DNA of 64,000 bases. Source: Natronosalvus rutilus (GTDB lineage: Archaea; Halobacteriota; Halobacteria; Halobacteriales; Natrialbaceae). A program made the position numbers and the translations under genes. Positions 26,816-35,765 of the stretch are shown one piece after another; position 1 is the stretch's first letter, and the number at the start of each line of letters is the position of its first letter. Location: contig NZ_CP100355.1 in the NCBI RefSeq assembly GCF_024204665.1, forward strand, positions 3,143,451 through 3,207,450. The letters are read 5' to 3'. Below the pieces are notes generated by a model that was given only the letters and a program-made list of their open reading frames with translations, ran no database searches and was not told the origin of the DNA.

Positions 26816-26964
26816 TAGGCAACCGTTCGCTGAACACGCTCTACTGATAATTGACAGTATCAAACAGGTACGCGTTGTGGACTGCAACAGAAGCTGATCC
26901 TGAATTTGACGACCGACTCGAGTCCTTCGACAGCTACAAGCCGTCCATCGCCCACGTTCGTCGT

Positions 26965-27960
26965 ATGCCCGGCAAAGTCCACCCCGACGACCTCGTGGCA
27001 CATGTCTTCGGCCGAACCGGCGACGCCGACGACGCCGTCCTGCAGGGTCCGGCGACGGGCGAGGACGCGGCGGCCATCGACTGGCCCGGCGGCCACCTCG
27101 TCGTAAGTTCCGACCCCATCTCGCTCGCTGCCAGCGAAGTCGGCACCCTCGGCGTTCACGTCGCCTGTAACGACGTCGCCGCCAGCGGGGCCGACCCCCG
27201 CTGGCTCACGACCGTCATCTTGCTCCCCCCGTCGGCGGCCGACGACGGGGACGACACCCTCGAGATCGTCACCCGCGACCTGGACGCGGCCGCTCGCTCG
27301 CTGGGGGCGACCATCGTCGGCGGCCACTCCGAGTACGTCGACGCCCTCGAGCGCCCGCTAGTCTCGCTGACGGCGATGGGCGCCGCCGAACGCGTCCTCG
27401 AAACCGGCGGCGCCAGACCTGGCGACCACGTACTCCTGACGAAGGCCGCCGCCATCGAGGGGACGGCCATCCTGGCGGCGGACTTCGGCGAGCAACTCGA
27501 CGTCGACGAGGCGACGCGCTCGAGCGCCGAGGCGTTCCTGGCGGAGGTCAGCGTCGTCTCCGACGCCCGAGTCCTCCGGGAGTACGCGACCGCGATGCAC
27601 GACCCGACCGAGGGCGGCGTGACGGCCGGCCTGCTCGAACTCGCGCAGGCCTCGGGCGTTCGACTCGAGGTCGACCGCGACGCGATTCCGGTCCGGCCGG
27701 AGACGGCGACCCTCTGTGGGGCCGCCGGCGTCGATCCGCTGCGAATCTTCGGTTCGGGAACCCTGCTCGCGACGGTCCCCGACGACGACCTCGAGGCGTG
27801 TCTCGACGCGCTTTCGGCGGCCGACCTTGAGGCGGCGGTCGTCGGTCGCGTTCGGGCTCTCGATGACGCCGAACGACCGTCGCTCGTCCTGGACGGGGAA
27901 TCGATCACCGACCCGGTGATGGACGACCTGTATCCGCTCTGGGAGGGGAACGACTCCTGA
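26965..27960 (+). CDS. AIR-synthase-fold protein, HypE/ThiL/PurM-related
   Basis: 331 aa. N-terminal AIRS domain with HLVVSSDPISL near residue 42, GVHVACNDVAASGADPRW near 57 and ATIVGGHSEYVDAL near 108. The C-terminal part has AMHDPTEGGVTAGLLELAQA near 210. This resembles HypE (hydrogenase maturation) and thiamine-monophosphate kinase-like ATP-binding enzymes. The HypE C-terminal Cys that carries the cyano group is not present (the tail ends LWEGNDS), so it is a HypE-like protein of unknown reaction. An upstream extension of 38 codons is in frame, but the ATG at 26965 precedes the conserved start. Confidence 0.75.
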   Translation: MPGKVHPDDLVAHVFGRTGDADDAVLQGPATGEDAAAIDWPGGHLVVSSDPISLAASEVGTLGVHVACNDVAASGADPRWLTTVILLPPSAADDGDDTLEIVTRDLDAAARSLGATIVGGHSEYVDALERPLVSLTAMGAAERVLETGGARPGDHVLLTKAAAIEGTAILAADFGEQLDVDEATRSSAEAFLAEVSVVSDARVLREYATAMHDPTEGGVTAGLLELAQASGVRLEVDRDAIPVRPETATLCGAAGVDPLRIFGSGTLLATVPDDDLEACLDALSAADLEAAVVGRVRALDDAERPSLVLDGESITDPVMDDLYPLWEGNDS

Positions 27961-28100
27961 GACCGTCGACGTGGGTTCACTCGAACAACGGGGCGGGGAA
28001 CGTTCGCGGGAAACGTACTGGCCGATCCCGCACAGTGCGAACAGTTGACACCTGACGATACGCTTTTCTCTCTCCGCGGCTGAGGTGGCGCTGTTAGCAG

Positions 28101-28601
28101 ATGCTCCGTGACCGAGTGATGCGCGTACAGGACCGAGTACGCCGTGCGCTCCGAGAGGCGTGGGAAGAGGACCACACGCCACACGAGGTCGGAGTGAGCT
28201 TCGCTATCGGCATCTTCGTTACAGCCCTGCCGACCGGCGGGCTCGGAATCGGCTCGTTTTTCCTGTTCGCGTACTGGTGGTCCTGGATTTCGAAGCCCGC
28301 GATCTTCTCCTCCGTGGCCGTGTTGAACCCCGCCATCAAACCTGCCGTCTACGCCGGGAGCATCTACGTCGGGGCCGTCCTCTTCGGCACCGACCCACTC
28401 ATCGTAACCGAATGGAGTCATCTCGAGACGGCCCTGCTCGTGATCCAGTTGCTCCTCATCGGGAACCTCATCCTCGCGGTGGTGCTCGCCGGCGTCGGCT
28501 ACGTCGCGGCGTACTATCTGACCCGGAGCTACGTCGAGCACGCCGACCAGCAGACGGTCTCCCCATCCAGCGACCTCCCCACTCCGTTTTGGCGGAAGTA
28601 G
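28101..28601 (+). CDS. DUF2062 membrane protein
   Basis: 166 aa. The DUF2062 domain is recognised from HEVGVSFAIGIFVTALPTGG near residue 27, VAVLNPAIKPAVYAG near 73, and helices at about 28-60, 75-95 and 110-140. The function of DUF2062 is not established. It is preceded by a ~140-nt spacer and is not in an obvious operon. Confidence 0.78.
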   Translation: MLRDRVMRVQDRVRRALREAWEEDHTPHEVGVSFAIGIFVTALPTGGLGIGSFFLFAYWWSWISKPAIFSSVAVLNPAIKPAVYAGSIYVGAVLFGTDPLIVTEWSHLETALLVIQLLLIGNLILAVVLAGVGYVAAYYLTRSYVEHADQQTVSPSSDLPTPFWRK

Positions 28602-28864
28602 ACGTTTTCGCCCGTTCTGCGCCTCGCCCCCGTCGTCAATGGATAGCCAACGCGTTCAGCTACGTTCACACCGATGCTCACAGCCACGCTCACGCCTAAA
28701 TCCATACTTCGAGACGATCAATCGCATCCCGAGACTCGAGGTACAGCGCTGGTTGACAGTCTTAGGCACCAAAACGGTGGGGATAGAATTAACTCCCCCC
28801 GGACGGATTCCCAATCAGTTGTGGACCGTGCTGGACCAGCACGGTTCGCGTCCATCACGCATCT
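28602..28864. other. 263-bp leader region of the HEAT-PQQ gene
   Basis: Contains GAATTAAC (about 28785-28792), a TATA-like stretch, and the perfect 21-nt palindrome at 28825-28845 described separately. No coding sequence is evident. Confidence 0.5.
28825..28845 (+). promoter_or_regulatory. Perfect 21-nt palindrome before the HEAT-PQQ gene
   Basis: Arms ACCGTGCTGG (28825-28834) and CCAGCACGGT (28836-28845) flank a single A. It ends 19 nt before the ATG at 28865 and lies downstream of a TATA-like box (~28785), so it would be in the 5' leader or over the transcription start. It can act as a dimer-binding operator or as a leader hairpin controlling translation; the sequence alone does not decide. 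Confidence 0.6.
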
Positions 28865-31800
28865 ATGCCACGAAACGACCCTTCGAACCCGGACGACCCC
28901 GTGCTCGGGGAGCCGGACGACGACCTCGAGGTCACCCTCGGGATCGACCAGTTACAGCTTTTTCTCTCGGCCGACGACCCCGACGTTCGTACGTACGCGG
29001 CCAGCACGCTCGCCGACGAGGCGGCCGATCGACCGCGCGAGGTCTGTTCGGCGGTTCCGGCACTGATCGATCGACTCGAAGACGAACCGTCGGTTCGTTC
29101 CCACGCGACGGCGGCGCTCGCGGCAATCGCCCGGGACCACCCGTCAGAAGTCGAGGCCGCCGTTCCGGCGCTGACCGATCGACTCGAGGGATCGACCGTC
29201 GTCCGCGCCGACGCCGTCGACGCGCTCGCAGCGATCGGTGACGCAGAACCGATGACGTTGCTCGAGTCGGTCGACGCGCTCGCGGCGATCGTCTCCGGCG
29301 AGGACCAGGACGAGGACGAACACGAGGACACGTTCGTCTGCCGGCGAGCGACCGCTGCACTGGCGGCCGTCGCCGACGTCGACCCCGAGGCGGTCAGGCC
29401 CGTGGCAGCCTCGATCGCCGCGGCCGCCGACCACGAGGACGAGGCAGTTCGCGGACACGCCGTACGAGCCCTGCGGGCCGTCGCCGAATCGGACCCGACC
29501 GCGCTCGCCGAGACGACCGACGCCGCCTCGCCCCTGCTCGAGCGACTCGGCGACGACGGAGTGATCCGGGCCGACGCGATGGCCGCACTCCGCGCGCTCG
29601 CGGTCGAAGACGATCCCGCACCGATCACCGTCGAACCCGTCGCGGAACGGCTCGACGACGAGAGCCAGGGTATCCGCGAGGACGCCGCGATCACGCTGAT
29701 GGCGGTCGCAACCGAGACGCCGGAGCGAGCGTCGACCGCACTCGATCCGCTCACGGCGGCGCTCGCTGATGCCCCTTCGATTCGCGAACCGACCATCCGC
29801 GCACTCCGGCACGTCGCCACTGCAGATCCTACGCTGGCGGGCCTCGAGTCGTCCGTTCCGGCCGTCACCGATCGCCTGGCCGACGTCAAGACGGCCGTCC
29901 GAACCGACGCGGCGGCGACCCTGCGCGCCGTCGCCGACGAACGGCCAGCCACCGTTCGGTCGTCGGTCGTCGCGCTCGCTGCCGTTCTCGAAGACGACGC
30001 GATCGAAACCCGCGAACACGCTGCCGCCGCAATCGAGGCCGTCGCCGAAGAACATCCCGACGCCGTTGCGCCCGTCGTGGCGGAGCTCGCGGCTCGCCTC
30101 GAGGACGAGGACGAAGAGGGGACGTCGGTGCGGGCAGACGTCGCTCGAGCCCTGGCCGCCGTCGCGGTGGCCGACCCCGATGCCGTTCGCGTCGTGATTC
30201 CCTCCCTCGCCGCGTGTCTGGACGAGCCGAACGAGTCGGTCAGACGACCGGCTGCCGACGCGCTCGGTGCCGTCGCAAGCGACGGCGACGTCGACCAGGC
30301 GGTCGTCGAACGGTCCCTCGCACGGCTCGAGGAGGAGCGAGGCGACGAGACCGACGCGTGGCGACAGGGCCATGCCGCCCGGTCGCTGGCGGAGGTCGCC
30401 GAGGAGCAGGTCGCGGGCGTCCACCCGGCCGTTCGATCCCTCTCGACCCGACTCGCAGCCGACGCCGTCACCGTTCGGCGAGCGGCCTCCCGCGACCTCG
30501 CCGGCGTCGCCACGGAACGGCCGCGAGACGTCCGTTCGGCCGTCGAACCGCTGGCGGCTCGCCTCGAGGACGACGACGCGAGCGTCCGCAACAACGCCGC
30601 GATCGCCCTCCGGAGACTGGGGGAGGCCTACCCCGAGGACGTCCGGTCGGCGCTGGGCGCGCTGTTCGGATCGGTGGACGACCCCGATCGGACCGTCCGG
30701 ACGAACGTCGTCGCCGCGCTCACCACGATCGGTCCCGACGGCGATCACGTTCGCTCGCCAGCCCGATCACTGGCCGTCGCCGAAACGACCGCCGACGACG
30801 CGACGATTCGAACCGGCGCACTCGAGGCCCTCGGCGTGTTGCTCCCGGAGACCGGCGACGAGACGGCCGTCGTCGTCGACGCCGTCCTCGATCGACTGGC
30901 CGACGACTGTCGACCAGCCGAACGGAGTGCCGCGCTCGAGGCCCTCGAAACCCTCCTCACGAGACCCATCAAGACCGATCCGACGCCGGCCGAGGCGGTT
31001 CTCGACCAGTTCGACGACGGATCGACGGCGAGGACGACCACCCTGGCCCGTTCGCTGGCCGACCTCGCTCGCGTCGATACAGCCATCGTGGAACCGCTCG
31101 CCTCGAGCCTGCTCGAGCGACTGGCGAACGCCGGACGACTCGAACGCCAGGCCCACCTTCGAACCCTCTCGGCCGTCGCCGATGGGTCGGGTCGGTCCGT
31201 CGTGGCGCTCCTCCTCGATCGCCCAGGTGATCGACCGATGGAGGCAGTCGCGGCCGACATCGCAACGCTCGCCGTGGTCGAACCCGAGGCAGTGAGCCAG
31301 AGCGCAGACGCCGTCGCCGACCTCCTCGAGCACGAGACGCCGGCCGTTCGCGGCTACGCGACGCTCTCGCTCGCAACTGTCGCCGTCCTCCAGGACGACT
31401 CGACGCTCGAGACGGAAACCGACGCCGTCGAGGATCGACTGGTCGACGCCGCGTCGCTCGTAGCCGGTGGGGAGACGCCGACGCACACGGACGCGATCAA
31501 CAATCAACTCTCTGGACTCGGCCGCCGCGTCGATGGCGACCCCTGGGCGGCCGGAATCGCAGTGCTGGCGCTGTCGGTGCTCGCCGAGTGCTCCGAGCGG
31601 TTGCGACCCACGGCGATCTCGAAAATCGCCGCCGGACTCGCCGTCGATTCACCCGTGGTTCGGGTTACGGCGGCCCGAACCCTCGCGGCGGTCGCCGAAG
31701 AGGACTCCAACGGGTTCGACTCCAGCGTCTCGGCACTCGTCGACGCGCTCGAGGACGAGGACGACAGCGTTCGAGCGTTCGCGACTCGCACGCTCTCCAC

Positions 31801-33187
31801 ACTGGCGCCTCGCGGGGACGTAGACCTCGCGGAGGCGGTCGACGTCCTCGTCGCTCGACTGGCCGATCCCGATAGCCGCGTCAGGGAACAGGCGTGTCAC
31901 AGCCTCGGGTTCGTGGCCGTCGAGCCGTCGACCCTCGACCCGCTCGGAGCCGATCCGGTTCCGTCCGTCGCCGAGGCGGCCGTGCGGGCACAGAACCGGG
32001 CGACGAGTGCGCGCGAACCAATCGACGACCACGACGATTGGGGCGACTGGAGCGCCGCTCGAGCCGACGCCGCGCGGACCGGGGCCGTTCCCGACGGCAA
32101 CCCGCTCTCGTCGGCAGTCGACGTCCAGTGGCGGTTCGACCCGGACGTGCGAACGGCCGCACCGACCGTCGTCGGCGACACCGTCTACGTCGGCACCGAC
32201 AGCGGTCGCGTGCTGGCGCTCTCGCTCGAGACCGGCGACGAGCGCTGGGGGTATCAGACCGACGGCATCGTGACCGGGTCGCCCGCGGTCGTCGCCGACG
32301 AGGTCTACGCCGCGAGCGCGGACGGGACGGTGTACGCGCTCGACCGGGAGACCGGCGAACGAAGCTGGCAGTACCGGCTGGACGCGACCTGCCGGGTCGC
32401 TCCAGTCGTCGCCGACGGAACTGTCTACGCCGCCGACGACGACGGATCGGTGTACGCTCTCGAGGCCGAATCGGGACGCGTCGAGTGGACGCTCGCGACC
32501 GACGAGACCGCGGCCGTCGCGGAGGTCGCCGTCACCAGCGGTGGCGTCTTCGCCGGAACCACTGACGGCGTCGTTCGACGCATCGACGGTGAAACCGGTT
32601 CGCTCGAGTGGACGCGCGACCTCCAGATAGCGGTCGACGTCGATGGCAACGGTGACGGCGACGTCGACGCTGGCCCAGGCGACGAGAGAACCAACTATAT
32701 AGCCGCCACGGGCGATCTCGTCGTCGCCACGGACGGTGACAGTCTCTACGCCCTCGAGGCGGCCGACGGCACGATTCGCTGGCGATTCGACACCGGCGGC
32801 GCCCTCGAGGCCCCGGCGGTCGCCCACGGCACAGTCTACGTCGCCAGCGGCGATCTGAGCGTGTACGCGGTCGACCTGGTCTCGGGCGCCGAGCGGTTCC
32901 GGTTCGACACCGGTGGCGCGACGCCGACCGCGCCGGCCGTGGTCGACGGCACTTGCTGTGTCGGTACCGACGAGGGGGTCATCTACGCGCTGGATGCGAC
33001 CGACGGCGCGGCCCGGTGGCGATACGACACCGAAACCGGGGCGGCCCTCGAGGGGCTGACGGTCGCGAGCGGCCTGCTGTGTACCGCCGGCCCCGGCGGC
33101 ATCGCCGCCCTCGGCGACGACCAGTCCTCGTGGGCCGATCGCATCGGGTTCTCCGGGCTGTTCACCCGGTTCGGCGCGAACCAGTAG
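28865..33187 (+). CDS. Giant HEAT-repeat protein fused to a PQQ beta-propeller
   Basis: 1440 aa, no signal peptide. Residues ~20-1045 are a run of two dozen or so HEAT units, each ~40 aa, marked by motifs such as VRSHATAALAAIA, VRGHAVRALRAVA, VRTDAAATLRAVA and VRRAASRDLAGVA. From ~1055 (WSAARADAARTG) to 1415 lies a PQQ-type beta-propeller, about seven blades with repeats such as GTVYAADDDGSVYALEAESG. HEAT arrays are elongated protein-binding scaffolds; PQQ repeats form an 8-bladed fold used by quinoprotein dehydrogenases and BamB-like scaffolds, but no quinone-binding or catalytic residues are evident and cytosolic location is implied. A perfect palindrome precedes the start. Function unknown. 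Confidence 0.88.
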   Translation: MPRNDPSNPDDPVLGEPDDDLEVTLGIDQLQLFLSADDPDVRTYAASTLADEAADRPREVCSAVPALIDRLEDEPSVRSHATAALAAIARDHPSEVEAAVPALTDRLEGSTVVRADAVDALAAIGDAEPMTLLESVDALAAIVSGEDQDEDEHEDTFVCRRATAALAAVADVDPEAVRPVAASIAAAADHEDEAVRGHAVRALRAVAESDPTALAETTDAASPLLERLGDDGVIRADAMAALRALAVEDDPAPITVEPVAERLDDESQGIREDAAITLMAVATETPERASTALDPLTAALADAPSIREPTIRALRHVATADPTLAGLESSVPAVTDRLADVKTAVRTDAAATLRAVADERPATVRSSVVALAAVLEDDAIETREHAAAAIEAVAEEHPDAVAPVVAELAARLEDEDEEGTSVRADVARALAAVAVADPDAVRVVIPSLAACLDEPNESVRRPAADALGAVASDGDVDQAVVERSLARLEEERGDETDAWRQGHAARSLAEVAEEQVAGVHPAVRSLSTRLAADAVTVRRAASRDLAGVATERPRDVRSAVEPLAARLEDDDASVRNNAAIALRRLGEAYPEDVRSALGALFGSVDDPDRTVRTNVVAALTTIGPDGDHVRSPARSLAVAETTADDATIRTGALEALGVLLPETGDETAVVVDAVLDRLADDCRPAERSAALEALETLLTRPIKTDPTPAEAVLDQFDDGSTARTTTLARSLADLARVDTAIVEPLASSLLERLANAGRLERQAHLRTLSAVADGSGRSVVALLLDRPGDRPMEAVAADIATLAVVEPEAVSQSADAVADLLEHETPAVRGYATLSLATVAVLQDDSTLETETDAVEDRLVDAASLVAGGETPTHTDAINNQLSGLGRRVDGDPWAAGIAVLALSVLAECSERLRPTAISKIAAGLAVDSPVVRVTAARTLAAVAEEDSNGFDSSVSALVDALEDEDDSVRAFATRTLSTLAPRGDVDLAEAVDVLVARLADPDSRVREQACHSLGFVAVEPSTLDPLGADPVPSVAEAAVRAQNRATSAREPIDDHDDWGDWSAARADAARTGAVPDGNPLSSAVDVQWRFDPDVRTAAPTVVGDTVYVGTDSGRVLALSLETGDERWGYQTDGIVTGSPAVVADEVYAASADGTVYALDRETGERSWQYRLDATCRVAPVVADGTVYAADDDGSVYALEAESGRVEWTLATDETAAVAEVAVTSGGVFAGTTDGVVRRIDGETGSLEWTRDLQIAVDVDGNGDGDVDAGPGDERTNYIAATGDLVVATDGDSLYALEAADGTIRWRFDTGGALEAPAVAHGTVYVASGDLSVYAVDLVSGAERFRFDTGGATPTAPAVVDGTCCVGTDEGVIYALDATDGAARWRYDTETGAALEGLTVASGLLCTAGPGGIAALGDDQSSWADRIGFSGLFTRFGANQ

Positions 33188-33827
33188 TCGTTCTCGAGCC
33201 GTCTCGAGTCCCCGACCGAACAGCGGCCGTTTTCGCGAGGATCAGTATCCAGACGCCGAAGGCGACGGCGGCGACGAACTCTGGAACGGCGAACCAGTGT
33301 CCCGGGTCTGCCGCCGCGGATCGAACGAGGAGCCAGCCGAGCCAGCCGGCCAGGTGGGCGACGCCGAGCCAGATCGACGCGACCGCGATCCACCGATCGC
33401 CGGCCAGCACCTGTCCCGTCCCGGTGAGCAGTTGAGCGATCGGGGCGACGCCGAACACCATCAGCGCGGCGAGGCCGTGCAGGCTCGACTCGAGGTAGTA
33501 CGCCGTGTGTCCGAGGAAGAAGATTCCCACACCGACCATGCCGAGGACGGCGACGCCGGTGAGCACGATGCCGATTCGCTCGAGCCGATTGCGAGCGCCC
33601 GTCCAGAGCAAGGCGACGAACGGTGTACCGAGGAGGCCGCCGAGGATCAGCCCGCCGTTGAAGAGCCAGAAAGTCCGCGCGGTGACTCGGCCCATGTCCG
33701 AGAGCGCGCGCGTTTGCCAGGTGAACGTCTCGGGCGCCGCGACGAACGTCGACAGGACGATTCCGGCCAGCGCGACGTTCGGAGCGGCGACGCCACAGCG
33801 GATCGCCAGCGTCCGGCGATCGGTCAT
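33162..33827 (-). CDS. DUF998 family membrane protein
   Basis: 221 aa, six hydrophobic helices. LSDMGRVTARTFWLFNGGLI near residue 43 matches the DUF998 pattern. The family has no firm biochemical role. Its stop overlaps the 3' end of the HEAT-PQQ gene by 26 nt (convergent), and its start overlaps the upstream surface-protein gene by 4 nt (ATGA), so it is co-transcribed with that gene. Confidence 0.82.
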   Translation of the reverse strand: MTDRRTLAIRCGVAAPNVALAGIVLSTFVAAPETFTWQTRALSDMGRVTARTFWLFNGGLILGGLLGTPFVALLWTGARNRLERIGIVLTGVAVLGMVGVGIFFLGHTAYYLESSLHGLAALMVFGVAPIAQLLTGTGQVLAGDRWIAVASIWLGVAHLAGWLGWLLVRSAAADPGHWFAVPEFVAAVAFGVWILILAKTAAVRSGTRDGSRTTTGSRRTG

Positions 33828-35329
33828 CGCGCACCTCCGGCGAGGACGGCGTCGCGAGCCGTCGATCGTGCGTCCGACAGCGCGTCGCCAGGCGAAGGAC
33901 GCGCCGGCCGTACTGCCGGTTGGGTCGTTTCGGTCACTTCGCTCGAGGACAGGCGTCGACTCGAATCGGCCGACGACGCCGTCGAGTCCCGCTCGTCGAA
34001 CGCGACCTGGACGTCGCCGGTCGCCGAAACCTCCTCGAGGCTCACCGACTCGACGAACGCCTCGTCACCGGCGAACAGGACGAGCGTTTGGTCGTCGGCG
34101 TGCTCGAGGCTGAAGGCGTACGACTCGGTTCGCCAGCGCGTCGTCGTCGGCGTGCGATTCGATGTGTGGGTTCCGGACTCGGCCTCGAGGCTCGTCGCCC
34201 GGCGCTCAAGCGCCGTGGCCATCGCGTCCGTCGCGAGCGAGGCGTTCGATTCGTCCTCGAATCTGATCGCCCAGGCGTAACTGTCGACCTCGTCACCGCT
34301 ACTATCGTCGCCAGCCATGGCCCCGTCATTCGAGATCCGTCGCACGCGATCGTACGACCAGCCAGCGGCAGCGTCTCTCGCCGCGTCCGTGTCGAGTTCC
34401 GTCGCGAGTACCTGCTCGAGGACGAACGACCCAACGACGTCCGTCCCGGTAGGGTCGCTCTCCCAGCCAGCGGATTCGGCGTCGACGCCGACCTCGATCT
34501 CGAACGGTTCGAGTTCGGCCTCGCCCATTGCGATGGCGGGCTCGCCGCGGCGAACCTCCTGCATCGTCACCGGCGGCGTCTCGTAGACGCTCCAGTGGGT
34601 CGCCGGCGAGTCGGCGGCCGCTGCGACGTACCGACCGCCGTGGTGGTACGGCCCCCAGGAAAGCCTGGTTCCCGGGCTGGCGTTCGGATACAGCGACTCG
34701 AGCAGGTCGTCCTCGGGCGTCACGGGCAGGTCGTAGGCCTCGGTGTACGCGCTCGAGACGTAGACGGCGCTTCCCTCGATCAGGCTCGTCACCGTCAGCC
34801 TGGCGTCGGTCGTTCCGCGGTGTTCGGCCGGGATCTCCGCCTGGACTCGTTGCGGGGCTCCTCGCTGGAACTGCGCGGTGTGGACCAGTTCGTGAACGAA
34901 CACCTGTTCGATCTCCGCCGGCGAGGCGTCCGCCTCGGGCAGGAGGTACACCGCCTGCATCGCACTCGAGACGCCACCGACCCGGAGTTCCTCGGCCCCG
35001 TCGGTCGGATCGGGTGCCGGGATTCCCATCACGGCGTAGAAACTCGAGGGGTCCTGGACGGCTCGTGGCGGCCGCTCGATGGGCTCGTCCACGTATACCG
35101 TCGGCGGCCGGAGATCGATTGCAAGGAGCGACTGCACCCGGTCGAACGTCGCGTTCGCGTCGAGGGGCAGGTCTCCGTGGACCTCGAGGGTGCGTTCGCC
35201 GGTCGCGCGGTCGTCACCCGTCGAGCCGTCGACGCTACCCACGTCTGCCATCGGCGCCGCACAGCCGGCGAGCACCACCGACAGCAGTACGACGAGCGTC
35301 GCCATCCGCCGCCCTCCCGACTTCGTCAT
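33824..35329 (-). CDS. Hvo_1808-type surface lipoprotein with metalloprotease motif
   Basis: 501 aa. Signal: MATLVVLLSVVLAGC, a lipobox ending in Cys ~23, then a Gly/Asp linker. Around residue 150 the sequence IEQVFVHELVHTAQFQRG has an HExxH zinc site; the remaining domain matches the haloarchaeal Hvo_1808 family. It is exposed on the cell surface and may be a membrane-anchored peptidase, although the family is uncharacterised. The ATG at 35329 is chosen; a GTG three codons earlier is possible. It is the first gene of the pair with the DUF998 gene (ATGA overlap). Confidence 0.78.
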   Translation of the reverse strand: MTKSGGRRMATLVVLLSVVLAGCAAPMADVGSVDGSTGDDRATGERTLEVHGDLPLDANATFDRVQSLLAIDLRPPTVYVDEPIERPPRAVQDPSSFYAVMGIPAPDPTDGAEELRVGGVSSAMQAVYLLPEADASPAEIEQVFVHELVHTAQFQRGAPQRVQAEIPAEHRGTTDARLTVTSLIEGSAVYVSSAYTEAYDLPVTPEDDLLESLYPNASPGTRLSWGPYHHGGRYVAAAADSPATHWSVYETPPVTMQEVRRGEPAIAMGEAELEPFEIEVGVDAESAGWESDPTGTDVVGSFVLEQVLATELDTDAARDAAAGWSYDRVRRISNDGAMAGDDSSGDEVDSYAWAIRFEDESNASLATDAMATALERRATSLEAESGTHTSNRTPTTTRWRTESYAFSLEHADDQTLVLFAGDEAFVESVSLEEVSATGDVQVAFDERDSTASSADSSRRLSSSEVTETTQPAVRPARPSPGDALSDARSTARDAVLAGGAR

Positions 35330-35407
35330 ACCTGTCACTGTCGATGGACGTCGTATAAATACTCCGGCACCCCAACGGTTTTTCCGTCACCCGCACTCGA
35401 TTTGGCC

Positions 35408-35758
35408 ATGGCTGGCATCGTCTTCTTCGGCACCGAATCGCTCGAGCCAATCGTCGACTTTTACGTCGCGGAAATCGGCGCGGAACGGTGGCTCGAACAG
35501 CCCGACTGTACGATCCTTACCTACGACAACCTCCTGATCGGGTTCTGTGCCCGCGAGAACGCCGACATGGACGGCACGATCACGTTCGTCTTCGACACCG
35601 TGAACGAGGTCGACGCGATGTACGACCGCCTCACGGATCGAGCACTCGGCGAACCGGTCGAGAACGACCGCTATCGAATCTACCAGTTCTTCGCCGAGGA
35701 TCCGGACGGGCGGACGCTCGAGTTTCAGACGTTTCGCCACGAGACCGACTCGATCTAA
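35408..35758 (+). CDS. VOC-superfamily protein (glyoxalase-like)
   Basis: 116 aa, single vicinal-oxygen-chelate module. Start MAGIVFFGTESLEPIVDFYV and the tail FAEDPDGRTLEFQTF with the C-terminal metal-type Glu are typical of the fold. Two modules or a dimer normally make the active site. A first His ligand at the expected N-terminal place is not obvious, so it may be a binding protein rather than an enzyme. Confidence 0.78.
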   Translation: MAGIVFFGTESLEPIVDFYVAEIGAERWLEQPDCTILTYDNLLIGFCARENADMDGTITFVFDTVNEVDAMYDRLTDRALGEPVENDRYRIYQFFAEDPDGRTLEFQTFRHETDSI

Positions 35759-35765
35759 GCAGCGG

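Noticed and set aside
26965-27960. Full HypE assignment
   Set aside because: The C-terminal catalytic Cys of HypE is missing and no other hyp gene is nearby; kept as HypE-like.
28865-33187. PQQ-dependent alcohol/glucose dehydrogenase
   Set aside because: No signal peptide, no disulfide or metal-binding motif of the enzyme class, and fusion to HEAT repeats; only the fold is shared.
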